A program made the position numbers and the translations under genes. From Tsuneonella litorea (GTDB lineage Bacteria > Pseudomonadota > Alphaproteobacteria > Sphingomonadales > Sphingomonadaceae): DNA of 64,000 bases. Below the pieces are notes generated by a model. It did no database searches and was not told the DNA's origin. It saw only the letters and a program-made list of their open reading frames with translations. The stretch lies in contig NZ_JAOAMV010000001.1 in NCBI RefSeq assembly GCF_025154015.1, positions 434,001-498,000 of the forward strand, in the 5' to 3' direction. Shown here piece by piece: positions 35,958 through 43,708 of this stretch (its first letter is position 1; every line of letters begins with the position of its first letter).

Positions 35958-37562
35958 GTGATCGATAAAGCTAATGGGGAGTTGCCGGGAGAACCTGGAC
36001 CCTCGGTCGCCCGCGGGATTGACCGGCGTGCAATCGTTTCCGGAGCGGCAGGTCTGGCTGTGGGAGCATCCCTTGGTGCGACCGCTGTTGGGGGACAAGC
36101 TCAGGTGCCAGTGCACCCCGCAGATATCGCCACGCTCTCGGTGCACGATTTCGGGGCAAAAGGAGACGGTAAGGCCGCCGACGGGGACGCGATCCGCGCT
36201 GCACTCGCCGCTGCGGACGCGCTTGACTATCGAGAGAAGCGAATAGTCTTCCCCGCGGGCGAGTACCGCATCGACAAAATCGACCTCACCGGTACGCGGG
36301 GTATTGTCTTCGTTGCCGAAGGCACGGTGCAACTCGCAGGAACCGGTGGCGCATTCATAGTGGGATCTGAGCGTCACGCCCGTGAAGGCGACGACGGCTC
36401 GGTTTACAATTTTCGCATGGAGGGAAGCCAGTGGCTCATCGCTCCTGAACCGGGTGCGGAATACCGCCATGCTATGCAGCTTTACGGCCTCGTCCAATCG
36501 AGCCTCAGCAATATCTCGGTCTCGGGCGAGTTCGGACGAGGGGAATTCGAACGGGTCGCGGTCACCATCGACCGGAGCTGGGCGAACCGCTTCGAAGGCT
36601 TGGCGGTCGCATGTCCCGGCCTACCCGGACCGGGCCGCAAAAGCATCGCGATCCGATGCGAAATCGACAACGTAAACGTCAATACGTTCAACAGCTGTCG
36701 CATCGTCGGGATCATCGGCAAGCCGGACCTGGCAGGCACCATTGGGATGGTCGTCAACGGTTCCGCCAACCGTGTGGTGAACTGCGATGTGTCGGCGGTC
36801 GAGATCGGAATCGAGCTCGTGGCAGCGCGCGGCTGCATGTTGATGGGAAACTACCACGAAGCCGTGCAACGATGCGTCGTCGCCCGGCGCGGCAACTCGC
36901 GCGGTTGCACCATCGTTGGGGGTTTCTACGCAGTAGCTCCAGATGGCGTGGCCCTCAGTCTGGGCTCGAGCCAGTCGACGACAATCATGGGCGGCTGGTA
37001 CCGCGGCACCGGCGGCGGCACGTTCATTGACAGAGGCGATGCTTGCTATGGCCTCTCGGTGATCGAACCCGTGCTCGAGGACGTGGGCACGACGTACCGC
37101 GGCATTGAGCGCGGAGCGCTAACCCCAGGGGCCGCGGCGACCCGGATAAGTGCGGCCGGCGTGGTTTTCCCCGAACCGGAAGTTCGCTCGGATCACTCCC
37201 GCACGCTCGACGATTACAATGAAGGCGTCTTTGCGCCCCGTGGCGACGGCTTCGCGTTCGTCGACGGGTCAGCCGCCTTCACCAAGATTGGCAATATCGT
37301 GCACCTGCGATTTCGCATCGCCTTTCCGCCCAGCGGGTCGCGGCGAGAAGCGGCGCTGGTCGGCCTGCCGTTCGCCGCCGCCGACGGCGAAGGCGCCGGG
37401 GTCGTGCTTGGCGACCAGCGAAATCCGAACGGAAACGCGATCGCGGTGCGCGGCAATCGACTGGTGGTGATCGATCCGCGCACGGGCAAGGCGCGCGCCA
37501 ACGCCGAGGTGGCGGGCGACATGTATTCCGGCGTGGCGACGTATGCGGTGGCGGGTCGATAG
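35958..37562 (+). CDS. Tat-exported right-handed beta-helix protein, probable polysaccharide lyase/depolymerase
   Basis: About 534 residues from a GTG at 35958, the last start before the signal. The N-terminus has GIDRRAIVSGAAGLAVGASL, a twin-arginine-like signal. TLSVHDFGAKGDGKAADGDA then opens a pectate-lyase-3 (PF12708-like) domain, with IVFPAGEYRID. Many short beta-helix coils follow, such as NSCRIVGIIG, NRVVNCDVSAV and GCTIVGGFYAV. The C-terminal 110 residues (FAFVDGSAAFTKIGNIVHLRF and later beta strands) resemble the beta-sandwich tail of phage tailspikes. It most likely trims or degrades the exopolysaccharide made by the adjacent cluster. Start position is uncertain. It converges with the first asnB gene across 7 bp. 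Confidence 0.78.
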   Translation: MIDKANGELPGEPGPSVARGIDRRAIVSGAAGLAVGASLGATAVGGQAQVPVHPADIATLSVHDFGAKGDGKAADGDAIRAALAAADALDYREKRIVFPAGEYRIDKIDLTGTRGIVFVAEGTVQLAGTGGAFIVGSERHAREGDDGSVYNFRMEGSQWLIAPEPGAEYRHAMQLYGLVQSSLSNISVSGEFGRGEFERVAVTIDRSWANRFEGLAVACPGLPGPGRKSIAIRCEIDNVNVNTFNSCRIVGIIGKPDLAGTIGMVVNGSANRVVNCDVSAVEIGIELVAARGCMLMGNYHEAVQRCVVARRGNSRGCTIVGGFYAVAPDGVALSLGSSQSTTIMGGWYRGTGGGTFIDRGDACYGLSVIEPVLEDVGTTYRGIERGALTPGAAATRISAAGVVFPEPEVRSDHSRTLDDYNEGVFAPRGDGFAFVDGSAAFTKIGNIVHLRFRIAFPPSGSRREAALVGLPFAAADGEGAGVVLGDQRNPNGNAIAVRGNRLVVIDPRTGKARANAEVAGDMYSGVATYAVAGR

Positions 37563-37569
37563 GTTCGTT

Positions 37570-39447
37570 TCAGGCGAAGCGACGGCACCACAATTCTATC
37601 AGGACGAGGCCAAGCAACGGATAGGCCGCGTCGATCCGCCCGGCAAAATGATCGTCGCGCAACGCGGTGACCTTCGCCGGATCGAACAGGCCGCGCGCGG
37701 CAACGAGTTCGCTGGCGGTGAGATCGCCGATAGTATCGCGCATGGGTCCCAGCAGCCAACTGCGTAGCGGCACGCCGAACCCCGTTTTCGGTCGGTAGAT
37801 CACGTCATGCGGCAGGTGAGGCTCCATCGCCTTGCGCAGCGCCCATTTGGTCTTGCCGCCGCGAAGCTTGAATTCGGTTGGCATGGCGGCTGCGAATTCC
37901 ATCAGTACCGGGTCAAGGAACGGCACGCGAATCTCGACGCTCGCAGCCATGCCGGTCTTGTCGGTGTAATTCAGGTTGTGGTCGCGCAGGAAGAACTCCT
38001 GCTCCAGCCGAAGCATCCGTTCGATCGGGTTGCCCTCGGTCCGCGCCAATGCGTGGGAGAACGGCGCGATCACCGCGCCCGGATCGACGTCTGCCTCGAG
38101 CAGGTTCGCGGCCCTATCCGCCGGCAGCCATTCGAAGGCGCGCAAGAGGCGCTCCTCGCGACTGCCTTGGATTGCCGAGAGCGCCTTGCGCATCCGTCGC
38201 AGCGCTTCGCTATTCGACGGTATTGCGCTTGCCACGCTAAGCGCCAACCTGCGCAAGCCGCCGGGAACGGTCCCGACACCTTCGTCATGTGCGGCGATGG
38301 AATGGCGGCGATATCCGGTAAACACGTCGTCGCCGCCAGCCCCCCCGAGCAGCACCTTGATTCCGAGATCGCGTGCGGCACTGGATATGAAATAGTTCGC
38401 CAACGCCGCCGGATCCGCTTGCGGCTCGTCGAGCATGTCGACGAGCAGGGGCAGGTCGCGAACGAGACCTGGATCGACCGCGACCTCGTGGAGATCGACG
38501 CCGAGATGTTTTGCGGCGGTGCGAGCGAACGGCAGATCGGCCACCATCTCCCCGGCCGCGCGCACGTCCGCGTCGTAGCGGATGGTGAAGCAGCGCAGCG
38601 GCCGCTCGACCTGACGTCTGGCGAAATGAACGATCGAAGTCGAATCGAGGCCCCCGGACAGGAACGCACCGATTTCGACGTCGGCCAACATCTGCCGATC
38701 GACAGCCGCGCCGAGTTCGCGGTAGGTGCCGGACACCGCCTCGTCCGCCGACATCGCTCGCGGCTCATAGGCCGGCAAGCTGTAGAAGCGTCCTTCGCCC
38801 TTCGCCCGTCCGACAGCATCAAACCGCCGCCACACGCCTGCCGGATGCTTGCGAACGTCGGCGAACATCGTGCGCTCGCCGGGCGAATACAGGTAAGTAA
38901 GGTACGCTGCGGCCGCGACCGGGTCGAGCGCAGAGGTAAATCCATCGAGTTCGCGCAGGGCCTTGAGCTCGGAAGCGAACGCGAGGCCGCCCTCGGCCCG
39001 CCGCCAGCAATAGAGCGGCTTGACCCCCACCCCGTCGCGCACGAGCACCAGGGAGCGTTCGCGCCGGTCCCATATCGCGAGCGCGAAGATGCCATTGAGG
39101 CGGGAAAGGCAATCCACGCCGTCGCGCGCGTACAATTCGAGCAGGGTCTCGCTGTCGCTGCTGCCCTTGAATGAATAACCGGGAAGGTACTGCGCGCGCA
39201 GTTCCCGGTGATTGTATATCTCGCCGTTGAAGACCATCGCAAATCGACCCGAGCCGTCGAGCATGGGTTGCTGCCCGGCATCGGTCAGGTCGAGGACCGA
39301 GAGCCTTCGATGAACCAGCGAAAGGGGGCCGTCGTGCCACGCGCCCTCGTCGTCCGGGCCCCGGCGCTGGAGCGCGCAGAGCAACGCTGCGCGATCAACC
39401 GCAACGCGGTCTTCGTTGAAACCCAACGTACCGGCGATGCCGCACAT
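37570..39447 (-). CDS. asnB: Asparagine synthase (glutamine-hydrolysing)-like amidotransferase, copy 1
   Basis: A 625-residue two-domain protein. Met-Cys2-Gly opens the class II glutaminase domain (MCGIAGTLG, RRGPDDEG, VFNGEIYNH). The synthetase domain has the ATP PP-loop LSGGLDST near residue 264, then GGAGGDDVFTGYRRH and TGFGVPLRSWL. By family it moves the glutamine amide nitrogen to an ATP-activated carboxylate, either aspartate or a sugar acid. It lies inside the exopolysaccharide locus together with two more AsnB genes, so amidation of a uronic-acid unit is plausible. It follows the lipoprotein and sugar-transferase genes on the same strand, 6 bp after the lipoprotein stop. Confidence 0.9.
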   Translation of the reverse strand: MCGIAGTLGFNEDRVAVDRAALLCALQRRGPDDEGAWHDGPLSLVHRRLSVLDLTDAGQQPMLDGSGRFAMVFNGEIYNHRELRAQYLPGYSFKGSSDSETLLELYARDGVDCLSRLNGIFALAIWDRRERSLVLVRDGVGVKPLYCWRRAEGGLAFASELKALRELDGFTSALDPVAAAAYLTYLYSPGERTMFADVRKHPAGVWRRFDAVGRAKGEGRFYSLPAYEPRAMSADEAVSGTYRELGAAVDRQMLADVEIGAFLSGGLDSTSIVHFARRQVERPLRCFTIRYDADVRAAGEMVADLPFARTAAKHLGVDLHEVAVDPGLVRDLPLLVDMLDEPQADPAALANYFISSAARDLGIKVLLGGAGGDDVFTGYRRHSIAAHDEGVGTVPGGLRRLALSVASAIPSNSEALRRMRKALSAIQGSREERLLRAFEWLPADRAANLLEADVDPGAVIAPFSHALARTEGNPIERMLRLEQEFFLRDHNLNYTDKTGMAASVEIRVPFLDPVLMEFAAAMPTEFKLRGGKTKWALRKAMEPHLPHDVIYRPKTGFGVPLRSWLLGPMRDTIGDLTASELVAARGLFDPAKVTALRDDHFAGRIDAAYPLLGLVLIELWCRRFA

Positions 39448-39453
39448 TCGCGG

Positions 39454-40014
39454 TCAGCCGCCCTGCGGTTCTTGTAGCGTCTCGCTCGAACCCTCGTCGC
39501 GCATCCTTGTCGGCGCGGCGGGCGAGGTCTGAGCGGGTTGGGCCAGTTGGCGGAGGCAGGCCATTGCGAGCTTTGCCTGCTGGCTGTCCCCCACGTCCTC
39601 GCTCCGGCGTGTTTCGAGGGCACGCGAAATGGCCACAGGCGCATTCCCGCCGTCGAGTGCACGGGCGCGGTAGATCTTGATTGCCTTGTCGAGGCTAGCG
39701 TTCTGGTCGGCGTTCGTCATACCACCTTCTCGCATGCGTTGGCCAAGCCATTCCAGCGAGACCACGCACGATACCGAGAGCTGGAACGGGTCAGTGATCG
39801 CCTGCACTGCGCCATTGTTGCCCAGCGACAGCATTCGGGCGGCCCGCATTTCCGCCTCGCTTACCGGACTGTCGGCGCCGAGGATGTCCGCCGCGGTCCG
39901 CGACTCGGCCGGCCTGGAGCATCCTCCGATAGCAATGGCGGTAGCGGCGATCGCGGATAGAGCCGCAGTGCGCAGGGTCGCGTCGAAGTCCTTGACGTGG
40001 GGGACAGTGCTCAT
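39454..40014 (-). CDS. Putative lipoprotein of exopolysaccharide locus
   Basis: A 186-residue protein. A short polar start leads into a hydrophobic stretch (LSAIAATAIAIGGC) with a lipobox cysteine near residue 32. The remainder is soluble and mostly helical, with CVVSLEWLGQRMREGG and LDKAIKIYRARA segments and a proline-rich, acidic end. I do not recognise the family. Its ATG overlaps the stop of the sugar-transferase gene by 4 bp, so it belongs to the same transcript. An accessory role in polymer assembly at the envelope is likely from context only. Confidence 0.7.
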   Translation of the reverse strand: MSTVPHVKDFDATLRTAALSAIAATAIAIGGCSRPAESRTAADILGADSPVSEAEMRAARMLSLGNNGAVQAITDPFQLSVSCVVSLEWLGQRMREGGMTNADQNASLDKAIKIYRARALDGGNAPVAISRALETRRSEDVGDSQQAKLAMACLRQLAQPAQTSPAAPTRMRDEGSSETLQEPQGG

Positions 40015-41267
40015 TTCGAGCCAAACCCGGTTAGAATGATGCGCGCGGTGCGCAAGACGATGAGGATGTCGAGCCATGCCGAGAAATATTTCACGTAGTA
40101 GAAATCGTATTGGAGCTTGTGATCGATGTCTTCCAGATCGGTCACGTGCCCCTGGTTGACCTGTGCCCATCCAGTCAGCCCAGGGCGCACGATGTGGCGA
40201 TAGGAATAGAACGGCAATTCCCGTTCGTACCATTCAGCAAGTGGGATCGCTTCGGGACGCGGCCCTATAAAGCTCATCTCGCCCTTGAGGATATTCAGGA
40301 TCTGGGGGAGCTCGTCGATCCGGTACCGGCGGATGAAGCTGCCGAAGCGTGTGATGCGAACGTCGTTGGCGGCGGTCATCGCACTTGCCGCCGAACCGTC
40401 AAGCTCCTCGTCAGCCGATGCGGGGCGCATCGAGCGGAACTTGTAGATGGTGAACGGCTTGCCGCCGAGGCCTATCCGTTTCTGGCGATAGAGCACATCG
40501 CGGCCATCCTGCAGCTTGATGACCAAGGCCACGATTACGAGGAAGGGCAGCAGGATGGGCAGGAGTAACGCCGCTGCCACCCGATCGACCACCCACTTGA
40601 TTTCCTTATAGGCCTGGTCGGGGATCAGGGAGCCCAGGGTGTTCTCGGAAAGGTGCTCGATCTTCACCTTGCCCGCGATCGATTCCTGCAACAGTTTGTA
40701 GTGATACACCGGTATACCGCGCAGCGCTGCGCTGGCCAGGATCCTCTCCCATTCCGCCGGCAGATTGGCCCGAAGATCGGCAACAACGCTGGCACGGGGA
40801 TCGGACGGCAAGCCCGGCCGCTCCATCATCACCAGAGTGACGCCATCGATATCGCCGAGGCTCGCCGCCTCCCCGATCGGAACGACGTGGAAGTTGTTGC
40901 GCGGTGTGGAGGCAAAGAGGTCTTTCCGCACCACCATCAGGACAGCGGTTGCGATCAGGCTGTATGCGAGCAGCCCGACACTATAGGGAATGCGAAACAG
41001 GAGAAGCGCCCCCGCAATGATGGCAAATCCGGCAAAAACGGCCGGAATCCCCTGATTGCCTTGCCGCGTCCCGGGAAAGGAAAACAATTGCCGGGTAATG
41101 TATAGGCCCAGAAACAGGGCGATGCTCGAGGCGATGGTGGTGTTCAACGCGGACGTGTCGCGAATGAACACAAGATCTCGCGCGAAATAGAGCAAGACGA
41201 GTGGCAGCCCGCAGACCACAGACCACCCGATCAGGTAGCGCGCGAGAAAGTGCAGGATACGATTCAT
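40011..41267 (-). CDS. Polyprenyl-phosphate sugar-1-phosphate transferase (WcaJ/WbaP-like)
   Basis: Starts repeat-unit assembly by moving a sugar-1-phosphate onto undecaprenyl phosphate in the inner membrane. The 418-residue product has four N-terminal helices, a Rossmann-like middle region (CoA-binding-like) and a further helix near residue 230. The bacterial sugar-transferase domain then carries YRQKRIGLGGKPFTIYKFRSM, seen as QKRIGLGGKPF and YKFRSM, RRYRIDELPQILNILKGEMS in pieces, GPRPE and RPGLTGWAQVNQG. The ATG at 41267 was preferred over a TTG ten codons earlier. It is the first gene of the leftward operon with the lipoprotein and asnB genes. Confidence 0.9.
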   Translation of the reverse strand: MNRILHFLARYLIGWSVVCGLPLVLLYFARDLVFIRDTSALNTTIASSIALFLGLYITRQLFSFPGTRQGNQGIPAVFAGFAIIAGALLLFRIPYSVGLLAYSLIATAVLMVVRKDLFASTPRNNFHVVPIGEAASLGDIDGVTLVMMERPGLPSDPRASVVADLRANLPAEWERILASAALRGIPVYHYKLLQESIAGKVKIEHLSENTLGSLIPDQAYKEIKWVVDRVAAALLLPILLPFLVIVALVIKLQDGRDVLYRQKRIGLGGKPFTIYKFRSMRPASADEELDGSAASAMTAANDVRITRFGSFIRRYRIDELPQILNILKGEMSFIGPRPEAIPLAEWYERELPFYSYRHIVRPGLTGWAQVNQGHVTDLEDIDHKLQYDFYYVKYFSAWLDILIVLRTARIILTGFGSK

Positions 41268-41413
41268 TGATGGACCCGAGGACTGTCTGGGAAACAAGAT
41301 GCCGGACGCCGCGGTCGGCGAAAGCTATCGAAAAGTCGAATTCGCAATGGACGCCCATAGGGTCGAGCCTGCGCAGAATCAATTGCATACGGAACCAGCG
41401 TGGCGCCCTCGTA

Positions 41414-41442
41414 TTGCAAACGGGGAAGTGCTGCACTATCGG
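41414..41442 (+). promoter_or_regulatory. Candidate promoter for the rightward exopolysaccharide genes
   Basis: TTGCAA (41414-41419) and TATCGG (41437-41442) with a 17-bp spacer lie 31 bp before the ATG at 41473, in the 205-bp gap between divergent biosynthesis operons. Both elements are imperfect. Confidence 0.35.
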
Positions 41443-41472
41443 CCCACGTCCAGCGCGGCCAAGTAGGAAACA

Positions 41473-42876
41473 ATGCAAGCAAACCGCAGGAAGCGGGTCC
41501 GCGCCAAGCACGGGTTCGCCAATTATATGCGTTGGGATCTGGCCACCAACGCGAAGGCGCGCTTTGTCGTCTGCTGCACATTCGCCGCCGCGGTATTCCT
41601 GATGGGTGGCGGTTCGCGAGCAGACATCGCGTCCCTCGTGCTCTTACGCCCGCTCGCGGTATTCGTCGCCGCCTACGCGCTGATTGTCGCTCAGCCCGGC
41701 CAACTGCGCGCGATACGCGTTCCACTGGTATTGTTGCTATCGCTCGCCGCGCTGATGGCGGTTCAGCTCATCCCATTACCGCAGGACTGGTGGGCAGACC
41801 TGCCTGGCAGGGAGGTCTACGCGCGGATTCAGGCGGATGCCGGTCTTGGCGACGTGGCGAGACCCCTTACCCTCTCACCTGCGCGCACGCTCAATGCGCT
41901 CTTCTCGCTGACGGTGCCGCTCGCCACTCTTTGCATCGTCGCGGTACAGTCGAGCCAGAATCATCGCCGGCTGCTTTTCGCTATCGCCATCGGCGGGGCG
42001 ATGGCGGTTGTGTGGGCCGCGGCGCAGATCGCTGGTCCTCCGCATGGCCCGCTCTACACTTATGCACAAACCAACCACGGCTTTCCGGTTGGCCCCTTTG
42101 CCAACCGCAACCATCTGGCGCTGCTCCTCGCGATCGAGATCGTCCTGATCGGCTACATCAGTCGGCGGCTGATCCTTGAGGGAGCGATGCGGCCGTTCTA
42201 CGCGACGATCCTGGGCGCGAGTTCGCTCGTGGTGGTGGCGCTGGTGCTTGTCGCCGGTTCCCGCGCCGGCCTGGCTCTGGCAATCGTCGCCGCCCCGATC
42301 GCGGTGTGGCTATCATGGGCAGCCTACAAGCATTCGGGGGGCGAACCGGGACGCAAGGTCAAGATCGGCCTCGCCGTCGTGGCCCTTGCAGCTGTCTTGA
42401 TGATCATCGCGCTGGTAATCTACAACTCGCAGGCCGCGTCGATTGAACGACTAGCAGAAAACGGTGCTCGCGTCGATGTGCGGACCGAGCGGTGGCCGAT
42501 CGTGCTCGAGATGTTGCGCCAGCACTGGCTCTTGGGCATCGGGTTCGGCGCTTTCCAGGGCGCTTTCCAAGGCTTCGAAACCAGCGCGATCCTGACGCCG
42601 TTCGTGTTCAATCAGGCCCATAACGACTGGTTGCAGTTCCCGCTCGAAGGCGGATTGCCCGGAGCGGTGCTTCTGGCGATTGCGCTTGCATGGACAGCGA
42701 GCCGGTCGGCGAATGTCGTACTAGCGATCCGGCAACGATTTGATGGGGTGCGACTAGTGGCCGTCGCGATCCTCCTGCTCACGGCGCTTGCCAGCATCGT
42801 GGACTATCCGTTGCGGACCCCCATCATCATGTTCATCTGCGGTATATCTTTGGCCCTTCTGGCCCAACGCGATTAG
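41473..42876 (+). CDS. O-antigen ligase/Wzy-family polymerase-like membrane protein
   Basis: A 467-residue inner-membrane protein with about 10-12 helices and a large periplasmic loop. The Wzy_C (O-antigen ligase family) marks are visible: GPFANRNHLALLLA, VAGSRAGLALA, the loop with ENGARVDVRTERWP, and AHNDWLQFPLEGG. Members either join repeat units (polymerase) or ligate polymer to an acceptor. In a capsule-type locus with Wza and Wzc, polymerisation is the more probable role. TAGGAAA serves as ribosome-binding site. A second polytopic candidate polymerase lies at 47204, so the division of labour is open. Confidence 0.85.
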   Translation: MQANRRKRVRAKHGFANYMRWDLATNAKARFVVCCTFAAAVFLMGGGSRADIASLVLLRPLAVFVAAYALIVAQPGQLRAIRVPLVLLLSLAALMAVQLIPLPQDWWADLPGREVYARIQADAGLGDVARPLTLSPARTLNALFSLTVPLATLCIVAVQSSQNHRRLLFAIAIGGAMAVVWAAAQIAGPPHGPLYTYAQTNHGFPVGPFANRNHLALLLAIEIVLIGYISRRLILEGAMRPFYATILGASSLVVVALVLVAGSRAGLALAIVAAPIAVWLSWAAYKHSGGEPGRKVKIGLAVVALAAVLMIIALVIYNSQAASIERLAENGARVDVRTERWPIVLEMLRQHWLLGIGFGAFQGAFQGFETSAILTPFVFNQAHNDWLQFPLEGGLPGAVLLAIALAWTASRSANVVLAIRQRFDGVRLVAVAILLLTALASIVDYPLRTPIIMFICGISLALLAQRD

Positions 42877-42994
42877 GCGAATTTCGATTTACAAATCAGT
42901 ATCTTACGGGGAGGCCGGAACCGGAGGGCGATTTGGTTTACTTGGTCTGCACAATCGCTTACTGCTCACCCAAACCTCGTGAGGAAATTCGGTT

Positions 42995-43705
42995 TTGACT
43001 AAGGCTTTCCGGTTGATGGCGCTCGCGCTCGCTGCATTCGTCAGTGCATGTGCCAGCCCGCAGATCGGTACTGATTCCGGCCTGCAGCTGGTTCAGCAAT
43101 CTGCATTGCCCGCGCCCACACGCGAGGACGTAACCGCAGCGGAACGTCCCTACCTTGTCGGCCCGTTCGACAAGTTGAAAATCGACGTGTTCGGAGCCGA
43201 TGAGCTCGACGACAAGGAATTCCAGATCGATGCCAGCGGGCGTCTTTCCTTCCCGTTCGTTGGAACCGTCGAGGCAGGTGGGCTGACCCCCCAGGAGATA
43301 TCCGACCTGCTTGCATCGCGCCTGCGGGGGCGGATTATCCGCGATCCGCAAGTCACCGTGAACCTGATGGAATCGGTGAGCCAGCTGGTGACGGTCGAAG
43401 GCGCAGTCGGCCAGCCCGGCCGTTATCCGGTGATCGGAAAGATGACCCTGCTTCGAGCGATCGCTACCGCCAAGGGAACCACCGACGTCGCAAAAACCGA
43501 TTCAGTGCTCATTTTCCGCGAGGTCGGAGGGCAACGCTATGCCGGCGCTTACAACCTCAAAGCTATCCGCCAGGGCAATTACCCCGACCCCGAGGTCTAC
43601 GCCAACGACGTGGTGGTGGTCGGCGATTCGGCCGCCAGGAAGCTATTCCGCGACCTCTCGCCGCTGCTCGTTTCGCCTTTGGTCGTCTTGCTACAAAGTA
43701 TCTGA
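42995..43705 (+). CDS. Polysaccharide export outer-membrane lipoprotein (Wza-like)
   Basis: A 236-residue lipoprotein that would form the outer-membrane exit channel. The start is a TTG at 42995 with GAGGAA 8 nt upstream. The signal LMALALAAFVSAC has a lipobox cysteine near residue 19. The poly-export domain follows (YLVGPFDKLKIDVFGADEL, DASGRLSFPFVGTVEAGG, RIIRDPQVTVNLME). One SLBB-like domain comes next (VTVEGAVGQPGRYPVIGKMTLLRAIA in part). It is shorter than E. coli Wza, as is common in sphingomonads. The Wzc-like gene starts 3 bp after its stop. Confidence 0.92.
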   Translation: MTKAFRLMALALAAFVSACASPQIGTDSGLQLVQQSALPAPTREDVTAAERPYLVGPFDKLKIDVFGADELDDKEFQIDASGRLSFPFVGTVEAGGLTPQEISDLLASRLRGRIIRDPQVTVNLMESVSQLVTVEGAVGQPGRYPVIGKMTLLRAIATAKGTTDVAKTDSVLIFREVGGQRYAGAYNLKAIRQGNYPDPEVYANDVVVVGDSAARKLFRDLSPLLVSPLVVLLQSI

Positions 43706-43708
43706 TCA

